Origin: Verrucomicrobia bacterium S94
GTDB taxonomy: Bacteria > Verrucomicrobiota > Kiritimatiellia > Kiritimatiellales > Pontiellaceae
Reading direction: 5' to 3'
DNA: 64,000 nt
Assembly: GCA_004299845.1 (NCBI GenBank)
Contig: CP036201.1
Location: 1,674,001-1,738,000, forward strand
The position numbers and the translations under genes were made by a program. The notes beneath the pieces are model-generated. The model saw only the letters and a list, made by a program, of their open reading frames with translations, was not told the origin of the DNA and searched no databases. This document shows positions 20,222 through 29,726 of this stretch, in pieces (the first letter of the stretch is position 1; each line of letters starts with the position of its first letter).

Positions 20222-20638
20222 TTACGGATCGATATTTTCGAGTTTTGTCGGATTGTCCAGATCAATTCTGCGGTAATAGCAGTTACGCGGTTCACCTTTT
20301 GAATTCTTTGTGTGGCAGATCCCGCCACGGTTCGGACGTACAATGAACAGCAGTGAATTCTGCTCACAGTTGACATAAGCTTCCAGCAGCTCGAAGGTTT
20401 CGCCGGAAGTCTCCCCCTTAACCCACAGCTCCTGCCGCGAAGAACTCCACAGCACCAGCATTTTCCGTTTAAGTGATTCCTCAAATGCAAGCTGATTGAT
20501 ATAGGCCACCAGAATCACTTCCTTCGTATCCGCATTTTGCACAGCCACCGGAATGATACCTTTTGTTCCTTCAACCGCCTTTTCCAGCTTGTTCCAGTCC
20601 AGCGCTAATTCAAATCCTTCTTCAAGTTCTTTGCTCAT
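20222..20638 (-). CDS. hisI: Phosphoribosyl-AMP cyclohydrolase, variant metal motif
   Basis: It opens the purine ring of phosphoribosyl-AMP in the third step of histidine synthesis. The 138-residue protein has IIPVAVQ, WSSSRQELWVKGETSG and CHT...CYYRRI as expected. The usual Mg site DCDxD is NCEQN here, and the spacing between the two later zinc cysteines is 12 instead of 7. The three zinc cysteines are kept. I recall similar NCEQN forms in Verrucomicrobia-related bacteria, so this is likely a clade variant and still active, but that is inference. hisF is close by but on the other side of a plus-strand gene. Confidence 0.85.
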   Translation of the reverse strand: MSKELEEGFELALDWNKLEKAVEGTKGIIPVAVQNADTKEVILVAYINQLAFEESLKRKMLVLWSSSRQELWVKGETSGETFELLEAYVNCEQNSLLFIVRPNRGGICHTKNSKGEPRNCYYRRIDLDNPTKLENIDP

Positions 20639-20817
20639 AATCTCTCCTTCAAGTGAAAGTGCAAAACTATACGCATCTGCAGTCCGCTTGCCAATCTCTC
20701 AGCAGACAGATTATGAACCGAACTGTCCGTCCTGCCTGATCAGCTTCGTTACTTCCCTGTATTTTCGTTGCATAAAGTGGGATGCAGCGAAGCAACTGAC
20801 AACATTGGGGAAGATGA

Positions 20818-21651
20818 ATGAAAAGACGAAATGTACTCGCCTTCGGAACGGCGGCAGGTGGCGGAGCATGCCTGCTCACACTGACTACCGCCTTCAAAAC
20901 AGACGTTCAGGCGCAAGAAAAACCGCATAAACTTGAGCCGGAAAATCCGGAAACAGAATGGGGATACGCCCCGCTCACCGCAGATGATACCGGCCGCCTG
21001 GCCTACAATGGTTATGCCGAAGGCAGCTGCATGTTTGCGGTGGCTAACAGCATCATCAAACAGCTGGCTGAACGCTTCGGCGAACCCTACACCTCGTTCC
21101 CGATTCACATGATGAAATACGGACACGGCGGAGTCGGCGGCTACGGAACCGTTTGCGGAGCACTGAACGGAGCTGCAGCAATGATCGGTCTTGTGGTATC
21201 CAGTAAAAAGGACCAGAACGCCCTGATCACCGATCTATTCCGCTGGTACGAACAGAGCCGGCTTCCGGTTTATACCCCGGAAACAGCACAGCTGGATTAT
21301 ACGCCGGAATCCTCCACCGCAGCCTCTGCACTCTGTCACGCATCGGTAACTAATTGGTGCAAAGCGTCAGGACACGGAGCAAACAGCAAACAACGGAAAG
21401 AACGGTGCAGCAGACTTTCAGCCGATGTTGCTATTCAGGTCAGCAGCATGCTCAACCGCTATTTTGACTGCGAATACGAAACTCCGATGTTCAGCGGTGA
21501 AACTTCGAATAGCTGCCTGACCTGCCATGGCAAGGAAAGCAAACTGGAAAATACCAGCGGTCAGATGAACTGTACATCCTGCCACACCAAATCAATCGGC
21601 CACCGGCTCTTTGCCGATGTGCATTACAAATGCATAGGAGAAACCGAGTAG
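20818..21651 (+). CDS. Split-Soret cytochrome c-like protein (C_GCAxxG_C_C family) with Tat signal
   Basis: The 277-residue protein begins MKRRNVLAFGTAAGG, a Tat-type signal, and would be periplasmic. The central part matches the C_GCAxxG_C_C family (GSCMFAVANSI, then GGVGGYGTVCGALNGAAAMIG). The C-terminus holds two heme c sites, CLTCH and CTSCH, as in split-Soret cytochrome c of sulfate reducers. Electron transfer is likely; the partners are unknown. GGGGA lies a few bases before the ATG. It converges on hisF with a 4-bp gap. Confidence 0.8.
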   Translation: MKRRNVLAFGTAAGGGACLLTLTTAFKTDVQAQEKPHKLEPENPETEWGYAPLTADDTGRLAYNGYAEGSCMFAVANSIIKQLAERFGEPYTSFPIHMMKYGHGGVGGYGTVCGALNGAAAMIGLVVSSKKDQNALITDLFRWYEQSRLPVYTPETAQLDYTPESSTAASALCHASVTNWCKASGHGANSKQRKERCSRLSADVAIQVSSMLNRYFDCEYETPMFSGETSNSCLTCHGKESKLENTSGQMNCTSCHTKSIGHRLFADVHYKCIGETE

Positions 21652-21655
21652 CGAT

Positions 21656-22414
21656 TCAGAGACGGACTTCAACGCCTTTGTCGCGCATATATTTCTTCAG
21701 CTCACCGACCGTGAGTTCGCCGAAGTGGAACAGCGATGCCGCCAGAACGGCATCTGCTTTCCCTTCGGTTACCGCATCCACAAAATGCTGTTTCGTCCCG
21801 GCTCCCCCGGAGGCAATCACCGGCACATTCACCGCCTCGGAAATCGTGCGGGTCAGCTCCAGATCATAGCCATCCCGGCATCCGTCGCAATCCATACTGG
21901 TCAGCAGAATTTCGCCCGCGCCGCGCCGAGTGCCTTCAATGGCCCACTCCACCGCATCAAGTTCCGTCGGATTCCGGCCGCCATGCGTATAAACCCCCCA
22001 CGTACCGTCACCCTTTCGCCGCGCATCAATCGCGAGCACGGTACACTGCGAACCGAACGATTCCGAGCACTCGTTGAGAATGTCCGGATTACGAATGGCC
22101 GCCGTATTAAACGAAACCTTATCCGCGCCGGCTTTCAGCATGCGGCGCACATCCGGAGCTGTACGGATTCCTCCTCCGACCGTCAGCGGCATAAAAACCT
22201 GTTCTGCACACCGCCGGACAATATCCACCATGGTATCCCGACCATCGCTCGATGCCGTAATATCCAGAAAGGTCAGCTCATCCGCACCCTGCGCCTCATA
22301 CGCTTTGGCGCACTCGACCGGATCACCCGCATCGCGCAGATCCACAAAATTGACCCCTTTAACCACACGCCCGCCGGTTACATCCAGACAGGGAATAATT
22401 CGTTTTGCCAGCAT
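21656..22414 (-). CDS. hisF: Imidazole glycerol phosphate synthase cyclase subunit
   Basis: With HisH it forms imidazole glycerol phosphate and AICAR. The 252-residue (beta/alpha)8 barrel begins [20 protein letters not shown] with the catalytic Asp near 11, has LTVGGGIR and VIASGGAG for the two phosphate sites, and the second catalytic Asp in [12 protein letters not shown]. hisH is not in the window. The gene follows the RNase gene by 72 bp on the same strand. Confidence 0.97.
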   Translation of the reverse strand: MLAKRIIPCLDVTGGRVVKGVNFVDLRDAGDPVECAKAYEAQGADELTFLDITASSDGRDTMVDIVRRCAEQVFMPLTVGGGIRTAPDVRRMLKAGADKVSFNTAAIRNPDILNECSESFGSQCTVLAIDARRKGDGTWGVYTHGGRNPTELDAVEWAIEGTRRGAGEILLTSMDCDGCRDGYDLELTRTISEAVNVPVIASGGAGTKQHFVDAVTEGKADAVLAASLFHFGELTVGELKKYMRDKGVEVRL

Positions 22415-22486
22415 AGAAATTTTCCTGAAGTTTCAAGCCCGTGACGATATTCCAGGCTTTGCAAAAACGCAAACGGGTTTTAGAGG

Positions 22487-24405
22487 CTATTCCACCTCCA
22501 CCCCTGCACCATCTTCCGGCTCCGGCTCCACACACCGGCAGGAAAATGATAAATCGGGAAGATCCACCTGCGTAAGCTGAACAAAAATTTCCTGGTCCAG
22601 CGGAATATTCTCCACGCGGCGAACTTTCGCATCGATGGCCAGTTCGGGAATCAGCACCGTACCGCGGTCATCCCGCTTATCCACCAGAATACCGCGATAC
22701 ACCTTTTCCGGCTGCTGCTGCATATGCAGCAGCGTCCAGTGACGGTTACTCGACCGCTCCGCCCGCGCCGCACTTCCGCCGCCCTCATCCGCCTGCGCCA
22801 CACGCGACAGCATATCGGATTCGCCGATCAGCTCCCCACCGCGCAGAAATGCGCGTAGCTGCTGATGCACCAGCAGGTCGGAATATCGACGCAGCGGACT
22901 GGTGACTCGTGTGTAAGGCTCAATCCCCAGCCCTGCGTGCAGGCCGGGCTCCAGATGAAGACCCGATCGCTTAAACTTTTTCCGATACATAAACTTTTCC
23001 GCCATAGTCTCAGGCGTCGACGGTTCATCCGGCGGCGGCTGCGTTGCAAAAGGCGCCGGAATGTTATGCCCAATCAGAAACCGGGCAACCGCCTCCCCGG
23101 TCATCAGCATGGCGTCAGTGACCATATCCCGGCTCTTTAAACGCGGCAGCTGCTTCACACAAACAGAATAACGCACAGATTTTCTCAAACCGAGCTCATC
23201 CTCACCCTGCAGTTTATACAGCCCACCCTCTACCGAGGCAGACAGCTTCACCTCCGGCAGATCAATCACTGAAGCTCCGTTGGCTATCCGACGAGCCCTG
23301 TATTTTTCGGTCAGTATCAGCATATCCGCAAACGGCGCCTCATCCAGACGCGTATCCACCTCGGCATAACTCAAGCGCTTTACGGCCACCCAGCTCGGAA
23401 CTATTTTTTCGCACTGCGGAGTGCCGTCATCTTCAAATGATATCTTAAACGAAAGCGCAGGCGACCGCTCCGTCAATCCCAGCCCAAGAGCCTCCGTCAC
23501 CGGCTCGGGCAGCATGTGGATCACCGTTTCCGGCAAATAGAGGTTCGCCCCGCGCACCCGCGCCTCAACATCCAGCGGCGAATCGGGAAAAATCAGCGCG
23601 GCCGCATCGGCCACATGAACCCAGAGACAATCACCGTCCAGACTGATCGCATCGTCCGGATCACTGCAGTTATCATCATCAATCGCATAACTGGCCAGCG
23701 CAGTCAGATCCTCGCGCCCCTCATCAGCCAGCACCGGCACTTCCAACGGCGGCTCCACCAACGCACAGCCTTCGCGCGCCGGATACGGATTCACGGTCTC
23801 ATCCCAGATTCCCAGCTTTAAAAGAAGCCGGTGCGCCTTTTCCGGCCGGAGTTCAATACCCAGTTCTTTCAGCGTCCGATTCGTCACGGCCCGGCCATAG
23901 GCCAGCCGCTCCACTTCAGACAACGCTTCAAAATCTTCCGGACCGACCGCACCGGCTTTCACCCGTTCAAGGTACGCGTTCCAGCCGGCAGCCTCTTCCT
24001 CCCTGGCACGGCGCTTCTTCAGCGTCTCAGTCACCTCGGCTTCGGAGCGCGCCGAAACCGCCTCCACCGTTCCCGAAAAGTAGAGATTCTCCTGCAGCGT
24101 CTTCCAGGCAAACCAAACCGTCACCGGCGTTTCCTCGCCATAGATAAATTCTGCCAGTTCCACAAGCGAAACGGTTTCGTCCTGCAGCAGTTCCCAGGCC
24201 TCTTCAATGTTCCCGGCGGGTTCCGTATCCAGCGCTCCCAGCGACTTTATCGGTCCGTCGTGCAACAGCACGATATCCTTGGGCCGCACCTTCACCTGCC
24301 TGCCGCCCGCGCGTTCAATCAGGATTTTATCCCCGCCTCCGCCACCACGGCCGGAGCGTTTTTAAACAGAACTAAATTATTCGAACGAAAAGCGCGCGGC
24401 ATCAT
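22487..24405 (-). CDS. RNase II/R-type exoribonuclease, frameshifted near the N-terminus
   Basis: The main frame encodes the RNB catalytic domain: AIDDDNCSDPDDAISL with the metal-binding aspartates, VHVADAAALI, ANLYLPETVIHMLPE and RVTSPLRRYSDLLVHQQL, then a short C-terminal S1-like part. Upstream, an ATG at 24405 or 24402 with AGGAG encodes MPRAFRSNNLVLFKNAP in another frame. Adding one G to the run at 24331-24334 joins them to AEAGDKILIERAGGRQVKVRPKD, the expected family N-terminus, giving about 639 residues. The start overlaps the larC stop (ATGATG over TGA), so translation is probably coupled. A GTG start at 24295 would give a shorter protein. Confidence 0.8.
24331..24334 (-). other. Frameshift site in the RNase gene (G4 run)
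   Basis: Four C on the plus strand. One more would restore the frame between the coupled start at 24405 and the RNB domain. Confidence 0.7.
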
Positions 24406-25598
24406 TTCTCCTGAACAGCGGCGTTATACACATCAATAACCGCAACCTTGTTTTCACGGGCCAGCCTGCGGCAATCCTCAATTTCCGGCGACACCGTGAT
24501 GACTTCACCGCCCCGCTTCCCGACTTTCAGCCGCACGTCACCGAACGGCGTTTTCACTGTCTGAAAACTGCGCTCCAGCACCGTCCGCTTTTCCAGCCGC
24601 TCCCGAATGCCGAATGTCGTCGATTCAGCAAAAATCATTCCGAGCATTTTTTCGCGGTCGGTAGGCAAACACAATACCGTCAGCAATGTGCCCGGCCGAT
24701 TCTTCTTCATCTGAACCGGCGTGTTAAATACATCAAGCGCACCGGCTTCGAGCAGCGAATCAAACAGGCCGCCCACCAGTTCCGGTGTCATATCATCCAG
24801 ATTACATTCCAGCACCAGCACTTCATCCGGTGTCTGATCTTCCAACGTTTCATAAAGTGTCGCCCGCAAAAGATTCGGCCGGCCATTCAACTTCCGGTGT
24901 CCGAAACTATAGACGGTTTTCACGGCCCGGCTGACGGCCTTCGGAACCACTGCAGTACGCCACGTTGAGATCAGCGCCGCACCGGTCGGGGTAACAAGTT
25001 CAAACGGCTCATCGACCTCCTGTACCGGAAAACCTTCCAGAATCCGCAGGGTCGCCGGTGCCGGGTTCGGATACGTTCCATGTGCACATTCAATCGTGCC
25101 ATGCCCTTGCGGAAGACTGCGGATCGACACTTCATCCACGCCTAGCTTATACCGTGCCAGACAGCAGCCGACAATATCCACAATCGAATCCATCGCCCCC
25201 ACTTCATGAAAATGGATTTTTTCAATATCCACGCCGTGAATCGCCGCCTCGGCCTCACCGATTCTCTGAAAAACATCTAAGGCCTGAAATTTTACAAAGT
25301 CCGGAAGAGCACTGGCCTCAATCAGCTTTTTAATCGTGCTCAGATGGCGGCCGTGATGATGGTCGTGATGCGCGTGGTCATGATGATGGTGATGCGGGGC
25401 GTGCAGCAGCACTTTTCCGCGAACGCCGCTCATGCCCTGCTCGATTATTTCATCAACCACAATTTCGAAAGGGTCCACCTTCAGTGATTTCAGTTCTTCG
25501 TTCAGTTCATTCACTGAAACACCAAGCCCCACCAGCGCCCCGAGAATCATATCCCCGCTCGCCCCGCCAATACTTTCAAAATGTAACGTTCTGCTCAT
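24402..25598 (-). CDS. larC: Nickel-pincer cofactor biosynthesis protein LarC
   Basis: LarC inserts nickel into the pyridinium-dithioacid cofactor of lactate racemase and related racemases. The 398-residue protein begins HFESIGGASGDM, a family hallmark, has a His-rich loop near residues 85-100 (HHHHHDHAHHDHHHGRH) for metal and keeps the NLDDMTPE segment. It is one uninterrupted frame, unlike Lactobacillus larC, which needs a programmed frameshift. The start at 25598 begins at the conserved fold. larA, larB and larE are not in the window, so the cofactor user is unknown here. Confidence 0.92.
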   Translation of the reverse strand: MSRTLHFESIGGASGDMILGALVGLGVSVNELNEELKSLKVDPFEIVVDEIIEQGMSGVRGKVLLHAPHHHHHDHAHHDHHHGRHLSTIKKLIEASALPDFVKFQALDVFQRIGEAEAAIHGVDIEKIHFHEVGAMDSIVDIVGCCLARYKLGVDEVSIRSLPQGHGTIECAHGTYPNPAPATLRILEGFPVQEVDEPFELVTPTGAALISTWRTAVVPKAVSRAVKTVYSFGHRKLNGRPNLLRATLYETLEDQTPDEVLVLECNLDDMTPELVGGLFDSLLEAGALDVFNTPVQMKKNRPGTLLTVLCLPTDREKMLGMIFAESTTFGIRERLEKRTVLERSFQTVKTPFGDVRLKVGKRGGEVITVSPEIEDCRRLARENKVAVIDVYNAAVQEK

Positions 25599-25683
25599 GA
25601 TGCTCCAAGCATGGCAGGTTTTAGTTTTCGCGCCAAGAATCAAACGGCGAGGTCACGGCACTCGGAGCCCCGTAATTCCCCTC

Positions 25684-26445
25684 CTATGAAAACCGGACCA
25701 GTCCCGCTTCGCGCAGACTGATAAAATCGGTATTCATATGGGTTCTGCGATGACCCAGCACGATATGATCCAGCACCTTGATGCCCATTACGTTTCCGGC
25801 CTCGATCAGCTGCTTCGTAACTTTAATATCTTCTCCTGACGGCGTCGGATCGCCCGACGGGTGATTGTGCGCCAGAATGATCGAAGCACAGGACAGCTCA
25901 ACCGCTTTTTTAAACAGTTCACGCGGATGCACCAGACTGCTGGTGAGGGTTCCCTCGCTGATTTTCTGCGGCTCCCCAATCAGCCGGTTTTTAGCATCAA
26001 GCATCAGTGCCCAGAAAATTTCTTTCTGAAGGATCCGTGCGCGCTCCCGCAAAACAGCGGCCGCCTGCTCCGGCGTGGTCACTACCGGACTTTCCCCGAC
26101 ACTTTCCCGGGTCAGACGCTGTGCCAGCTCCATCGAGGCCTTAATCATCTGTGCCTTCACTTTTCCAATACCCGGCAGTTTTTCATCCCGCGCCATTTCA
26201 TTCACAGACGCTTTCGCCAGAGCCGTCAGGGAACCGTAGCGCGAAAGCAGCATCTGCGACAGTTGAACCACATTCACTTTCGTTGTTCCGGTACGGAGAA
26301 TCAAAGCCAGCAACACGGCATCGGAAACATTTTCGGCCCCCACACGTTCAAATTCCTCCCGCGGACGCAGTTGTGCGGGCATATCACAGACACGGAGACT
26401 CTGCCCCTTTGTGGAATATTCAGTCTGAATGGATTCACCCGGCAT
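25684..26445 (-). CDS. radC: RadC family JAMM-domain protein
   Basis: The 253-residue protein has a helix-hairpin-helix part (LPGIGKVKAQMIKA) and a JAB/MPN domain with HNHPSGDPTPS, which holds the zinc ligands. RadC was named for DNA repair but its molecular role is unsettled. It starts 5 bp after dut, so the two are co-transcribed, and larC begins 85 bp further on. Confidence 0.93.
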   Translation of the reverse strand: MPGESIQTEYSTKGQSLRVCDMPAQLRPREEFERVGAENVSDAVLLALILRTGTTKVNVVQLSQMLLSRYGSLTALAKASVNEMARDEKLPGIGKVKAQMIKASMELAQRLTRESVGESPVVTTPEQAAAVLRERARILQKEIFWALMLDAKNRLIGEPQKISEGTLTSSLVHPRELFKKAVELSCASIILAHNHPSGDPTPSGEDIKVTKQLIEAGNVMGIKVLDHIVLGHRRTHMNTDFISLREAGLVRFS

Positions 26446-26450
26446 GGGAA

Positions 26451-26888
26451 CTATTTTCCGGTTGATCCGAATCCCCCGGTGCCCCGGGTGGTTTCCGATA
26501 ATTCCTCTACCAGCTCATAGTAGATCGGCGAACAGTCGCAGGCAACGATCTGGAACAGACGCTGTCCCTTTTCCGCAGTATAGGGTTCCCCTTTGATATT
26601 ATCGCACATCGCCATCAGCTCTCCGCGATAACCGGCATCAATCAGGCCGACTGAGTTCGCCAGACGCAACGGCGTTTTGGAAATACTCGAACGCGGCATC
26701 AGAAAATAGGCGCGGCCGTCTTCAGGCTCACAGGCAATCCCCAGCCGAATCGCTTTAGTATCGCCGGGTTCAATCGTGATATCTTCGAGCACATAGAGAT
26801 CGAGCCCCGCATCCCCTTCGTGAAAATGGCCGTGATCCGAGTAAATTTCGCGTGCTGTATCGTTCAGCGGTTTGATTTTAAGATGCAT
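26451..26888 (-). CDS. dut: dUTP diphosphatase
   Basis: It hydrolyses dUTP to dUMP, keeping uracil out of DNA. All five trimeric-dUTPase motifs are present in 145 residues: HEGDAGLDLY, PRSSISK, GLIDAGYRGEL, KGQRLFQIV and the C-terminal RGTGGFGSTGK arm. It is probably the first gene of a dut-radC-larC-RNase-hisF run on the minus strand. Confidence 0.96.
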   Translation of the reverse strand: MHLKIKPLNDTAREIYSDHGHFHEGDAGLDLYVLEDITIEPGDTKAIRLGIACEPEDGRAYFLMPRSSISKTPLRLANSVGLIDAGYRGELMAMCDNIKGEPYTAEKGQRLFQIVACDCSPIYYELVEELSETTRGTGGFGSTGK

Positions 26889-27053
26889 CTTCTATCCTTT
26901 TTTGAGTTTCAGAATTCAGAGAATGTAAAACAACCTGCGGCCATAATCCATAAAAGAGTTTTATACGATACCGGCAGCAGCGCTTATCAGGCAGAGCCCT
27001 CACCGTCCCGCGGTTTGCCGCCTCCCCGGCGGCCTCCATTTAAGTATTGTACT

Positions 27054-27087
27054 TTCCTTCCGTCCATGTATTTGGTGTATTTCGTGA
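27054..27087. repeat. Lone repeat arm upstream of purN
   Basis: The segment with TTCCGTCCATG and GGTGTATTTCGTGATCA follows the same 8-9 base pattern as the right arm of the hairpin at 54250-54321 (TTCCGTGTG, AGTGTATTCCGTGG). I find no partner arm nearby. Together with the GC-rich imperfect repeat near 27001-27040 it fills the purN leader. Confidence 0.4.
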
Positions 27088-27113
27088 TCACTTTGAATAT
27101 AAGGAAAAAGAAC

Positions 27114-27722
27114 ATGCTTAAGTTAGCCATTTTCGGGTCGGGATCAGGAACCAACTGCCAGGCGATCATCGATGCGGTGGAAGCCGGAACACTGAACGCC
27201 GAAATCAGGTGCGTACTGGCCGATAAGGAAGACGCCTACATTCTTGAACGAGCTCGCACACACAATATTCCCGCCATTTACATTGACTGTGCCCCCTTTA
27301 AAACCAAACTCGACGGCGAGGCCGAGCTGTTCGTTCTCCGGACCCTGAAAGAGCACGACGTCAATTTTATCGCCCTTGCCGGTTTCATGCGGATTGTTAA
27401 AGATGGTCTTCTTAAGGCCTATGAAGGCCGGATGATCAACATTCATCCCTCGCTGCTGCCCAGCTTTCCCGGTCTCGACGGCGGGAAACAGGCCTTTGAA
27501 TACGGTGTTAAATTTACCGGATGCACGGTTCACTTTGTCGATGCGGGCGTTGATACCGGGGCCATCATCAACCAGAAAATCATCTCTATCGATGATGAGG
27601 ATACACTGGATACCATGATGGAAAAACTGCATGCGCAGGAACACATCGCCTACCCCGAAGCGCTTCAATGGATTGCCGAAGGAAAAATTCAGCGCAACGG
27701 ACGGCGCATCAAAATAACGTAG
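27114..27722 (+). CDS. purN: Phosphoribosylglycinamide formyltransferase
   Basis: It transfers the formyl group from 10-formyl-THF to GAR in purine synthesis. The 202-residue protein begins LAIFGSGSGTNCQAI (GAR binding), has the catalytic Asn-His region INIHPSLLPSFPG, and the GCTVHFVDAGVDTGAIINQ segment with the catalytic Asp. AAGGAAAAAG precedes the chosen ATG; the longer in-frame N-terminus lacks a family match. It is monocistronic and converges on the symporter gene. Confidence 0.95.
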   Translation: MLKLAIFGSGSGTNCQAIIDAVEAGTLNAEIRCVLADKEDAYILERARTHNIPAIYIDCAPFKTKLDGEAELFVLRTLKEHDVNFIALAGFMRIVKDGLLKAYEGRMINIHPSLLPSFPGLDGGKQAFEYGVKFTGCTVHFVDAGVDTGAIINQKIISIDDEDTLDTMMEKLHAQEHIAYPEALQWIAEGKIQRNGRRIKIT

Positions 27723-27771
27723 CCGAAACATCCGTCTTCATCATGTGTAATAGAGAGAAAAAGCTTTCTAT

Positions 27772-29316
27772 TCAGACCAGCAGATCGTCGTCAATCGGCT
27801 GATGATGCTCTTCTTTCAGTCGAACCGGATCCCAGACAAAATGACTGAGAATAAAAGAGGCCAGACGCGTGACGAAAAGAATTCCGCCACCATAGAAAAG
27901 CAATGCAGTGACCGGATAGCCTTCATAGGCTTCCATAAACTCATTCCGCAATGCTCCGCCCACCATAATGAGCAACATTCCCGGTGTGATAAAACGAATC
28001 GCGATGTCCCAGACAACAGGCAGTTTCACGGTGCTCACCGCATTTACATGACTGCGCATGACCCCCGATTTCAGAATCCAGCCGACCAGAACACACTCCA
28101 GAATGCCGCCGATGATCAGGGCATAGTTATTAATAAAATGGTCGACGATATCCAGAATAAACAGACCGCCCTGCGTGGTGAAAACAATACTGCCCGTCAG
28201 CCCCAGACCACAAATGATCGAAGTGGATTTTTTCCGACTGATCTTAAACTTATCGCAAATGGAACAGGAGAACGCCTCCGTCAGCGAAATCGCCGAAGAA
28301 AGCCCCGCCACAATCAGGACCAGGAAGAACAACGCACCGAAAATGCGGTTTCCGGCCGGCAGCTGATTGATTGCTTCGGGATAAACCACAAAAGCCAGAC
28401 CGGGACCCGCTTTAATGGCATCGCCGAAGGCGATGCCCTGAGTCTGCGCCATGTAGCCGATTGTTCCGAAAACAGCAAATCCGGTAATGAATGAATAAAG
28501 ACAGTTGAGCACACAGGTCGTCAGAGCATTCCCGACAATGTCGGTTTTTTTCGGCAGATAGCTGGCATAGGTGATCATGATCCCGAAACCGAGTGAGAGC
28601 GTGAAAAAGATCTGACCGAAAGCCGCCACCCAGACCTTGCGGCCGGCATCAGTAAACAGGCTTATTTTTGAAAAGTCACAGGACAGATAGTTTTCCCGAA
28701 TGGCGGTCCACGCCCCGGGAAGCTGAATGGACCAGGCCACGAGCACAAGCGTCAAAATGAAAAGAAGCGGCATGAAAATCATGCTCGCTTTCTCAATCCC
28801 ATGGCTCACTTCGCGATAACAGATAAACCAGACAATCGCCCACGTCAGAACGGTTCCCGCCAGAATCGGCCAGCGAATGGAGCCGAGCTCGAAAGGCCCG
28901 CCGCTGATCTTCAGAAATTCACCGAAGAAAAATGCACTCGTGTCGTCGCCCCACGAAAGGTTGAACGAGAGCAGAAAATAATTCATACACCAGCCGATTA
29001 CAGCGGCATAAAAGAGGTTGATCCCGAAAAACGCCACCGTCGGCATCCACCAGCCCAACGGTTCCCACAGCCGGTTCACCCGGGCGAAGGCCAGTGGTGG
29101 AGAAGCTTTTTCCCGATGCCCCAGCGCATATTCGAGAATCATCAGGGGAATACCGGCCAGCAACAGAGCCACAGCATAGGGAATCAAAAAGGCCCCTCCG
29201 CCGTTTTCATAGGCCATATAGCCGAAACGCCAGATATTTCCCAATCCGACCGCCGACCCGATTGCGGCCAGCAGAAAACCGACTTTACTGCCCCACAGGC
29301 TTCTTTTTTCACCCAT
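27772..29316 (-). CDS. Sodium-dependent neurotransmitter-symporter family transporter
   Basis: The 514-residue inner-membrane protein has many hydrophobic helices and the NSS signature GSAVGLGNIWRFGYMAYENG in helix 1, which lines the Na+ and substrate sites. NSS proteins in bacteria usually take up amino acids with sodium; the substrate here cannot be read from sequence. infA lies 103 bp upstream on the same strand. Confidence 0.93.
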   Translation of the reverse strand: MGEKRSLWGSKVGFLLAAIGSAVGLGNIWRFGYMAYENGGGAFLIPYAVALLLAGIPLMILEYALGHREKASPPLAFARVNRLWEPLGWWMPTVAFFGINLFYAAVIGWCMNYFLLSFNLSWGDDTSAFFFGEFLKISGGPFELGSIRWPILAGTVLTWAIVWFICYREVSHGIEKASMIFMPLLFILTLVLVAWSIQLPGAWTAIRENYLSCDFSKISLFTDAGRKVWVAAFGQIFFTLSLGFGIMITYASYLPKKTDIVGNALTTCVLNCLYSFITGFAVFGTIGYMAQTQGIAFGDAIKAGPGLAFVVYPEAINQLPAGNRIFGALFFLVLIVAGLSSAISLTEAFSCSICDKFKISRKKSTSIICGLGLTGSIVFTTQGGLFILDIVDHFINNYALIIGGILECVLVGWILKSGVMRSHVNAVSTVKLPVVWDIAIRFITPGMLLIMVGGALRNEFMEAYEGYPVTALLFYGGGILFVTRLASFILSHFVWDPVRLKEEHHQPIDDDLLV

Positions 29317-29419
29317 CGCTTCGCTCCGTCTGAATCGGGATTACTGAAATACCGGGGAGTTTTAAAACAGAAAGAAGTGCACCATATATCCGCGACTCCG
29401 GAACTCCGCCGTTCTGCAT

Positions 29420-29641
29420 TTAATTTCTATGACGGAATGTGATGCGCCCTTTTTCCAGATCGTACGGCGAAATTTCTACAGTTACCCGGTCACCCACAGC
29501 AATACGAATAAAATGTTTACGCATTTTCCCGGAGATATGCGCCAGAACCTCATGTCCATTCTCCAGCTCAACACGGTACATCGTTGCCGGAAGTACCTTT
29601 TTCACAACACCTTCTGCTTCGATTACGTCTTCTTTAGCCAT
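29420..29641 (-). CDS. infA: Translation initiation factor IF-1
   Basis: IF-1 binds the ribosomal A site during initiation. The 73-residue S1-fold protein has the conserved start [16 protein letters not shown], the loop [14 protein letters not shown] and the ending [15 protein letters not shown]. Its Shine-Dalgarno sequence lies five bases before the start and inside a predicted hairpin. Confidence 0.97.
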   Translation of the reverse strand: MAKEDVIEAEGVVKKVLPATMYRVELENGHEVLAHISGKMRKHFIRIAVGDRVTVEISPYDLEKGRITFRHRN

Positions 29642-29645
29642 TCAA

Positions 29646-29672
29646 GCTCCTTTCAAAAATTACAAAAGGAGC
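29646..29672 (-). promoter_or_regulatory. Hairpin covering the infA ribosome binding site
   Basis: In the mRNA sense GCTCCTTT (29672-29665) pairs perfectly over 8 bp with AAAGGAGC (29653-29646), with an 11-base AT loop. The 3' arm is the infA Shine-Dalgarno, four bases before the ATG. No U-run follows, so this is not a terminator. Confidence 0.6.
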
Positions 29673-29726
29673 ATGCTACACGCAAAAATAACGTTTGCAA
29701 CCCTAACAGTTCGCGCTTTTCCCAAT

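Noticed and set aside
27743-27766. Terminator between purN and the symporter
   Set aside because: AATAGAGAG and CTTTCTATT can pair, but the stem is AT-rich and no U-run follows, so it was not listed.
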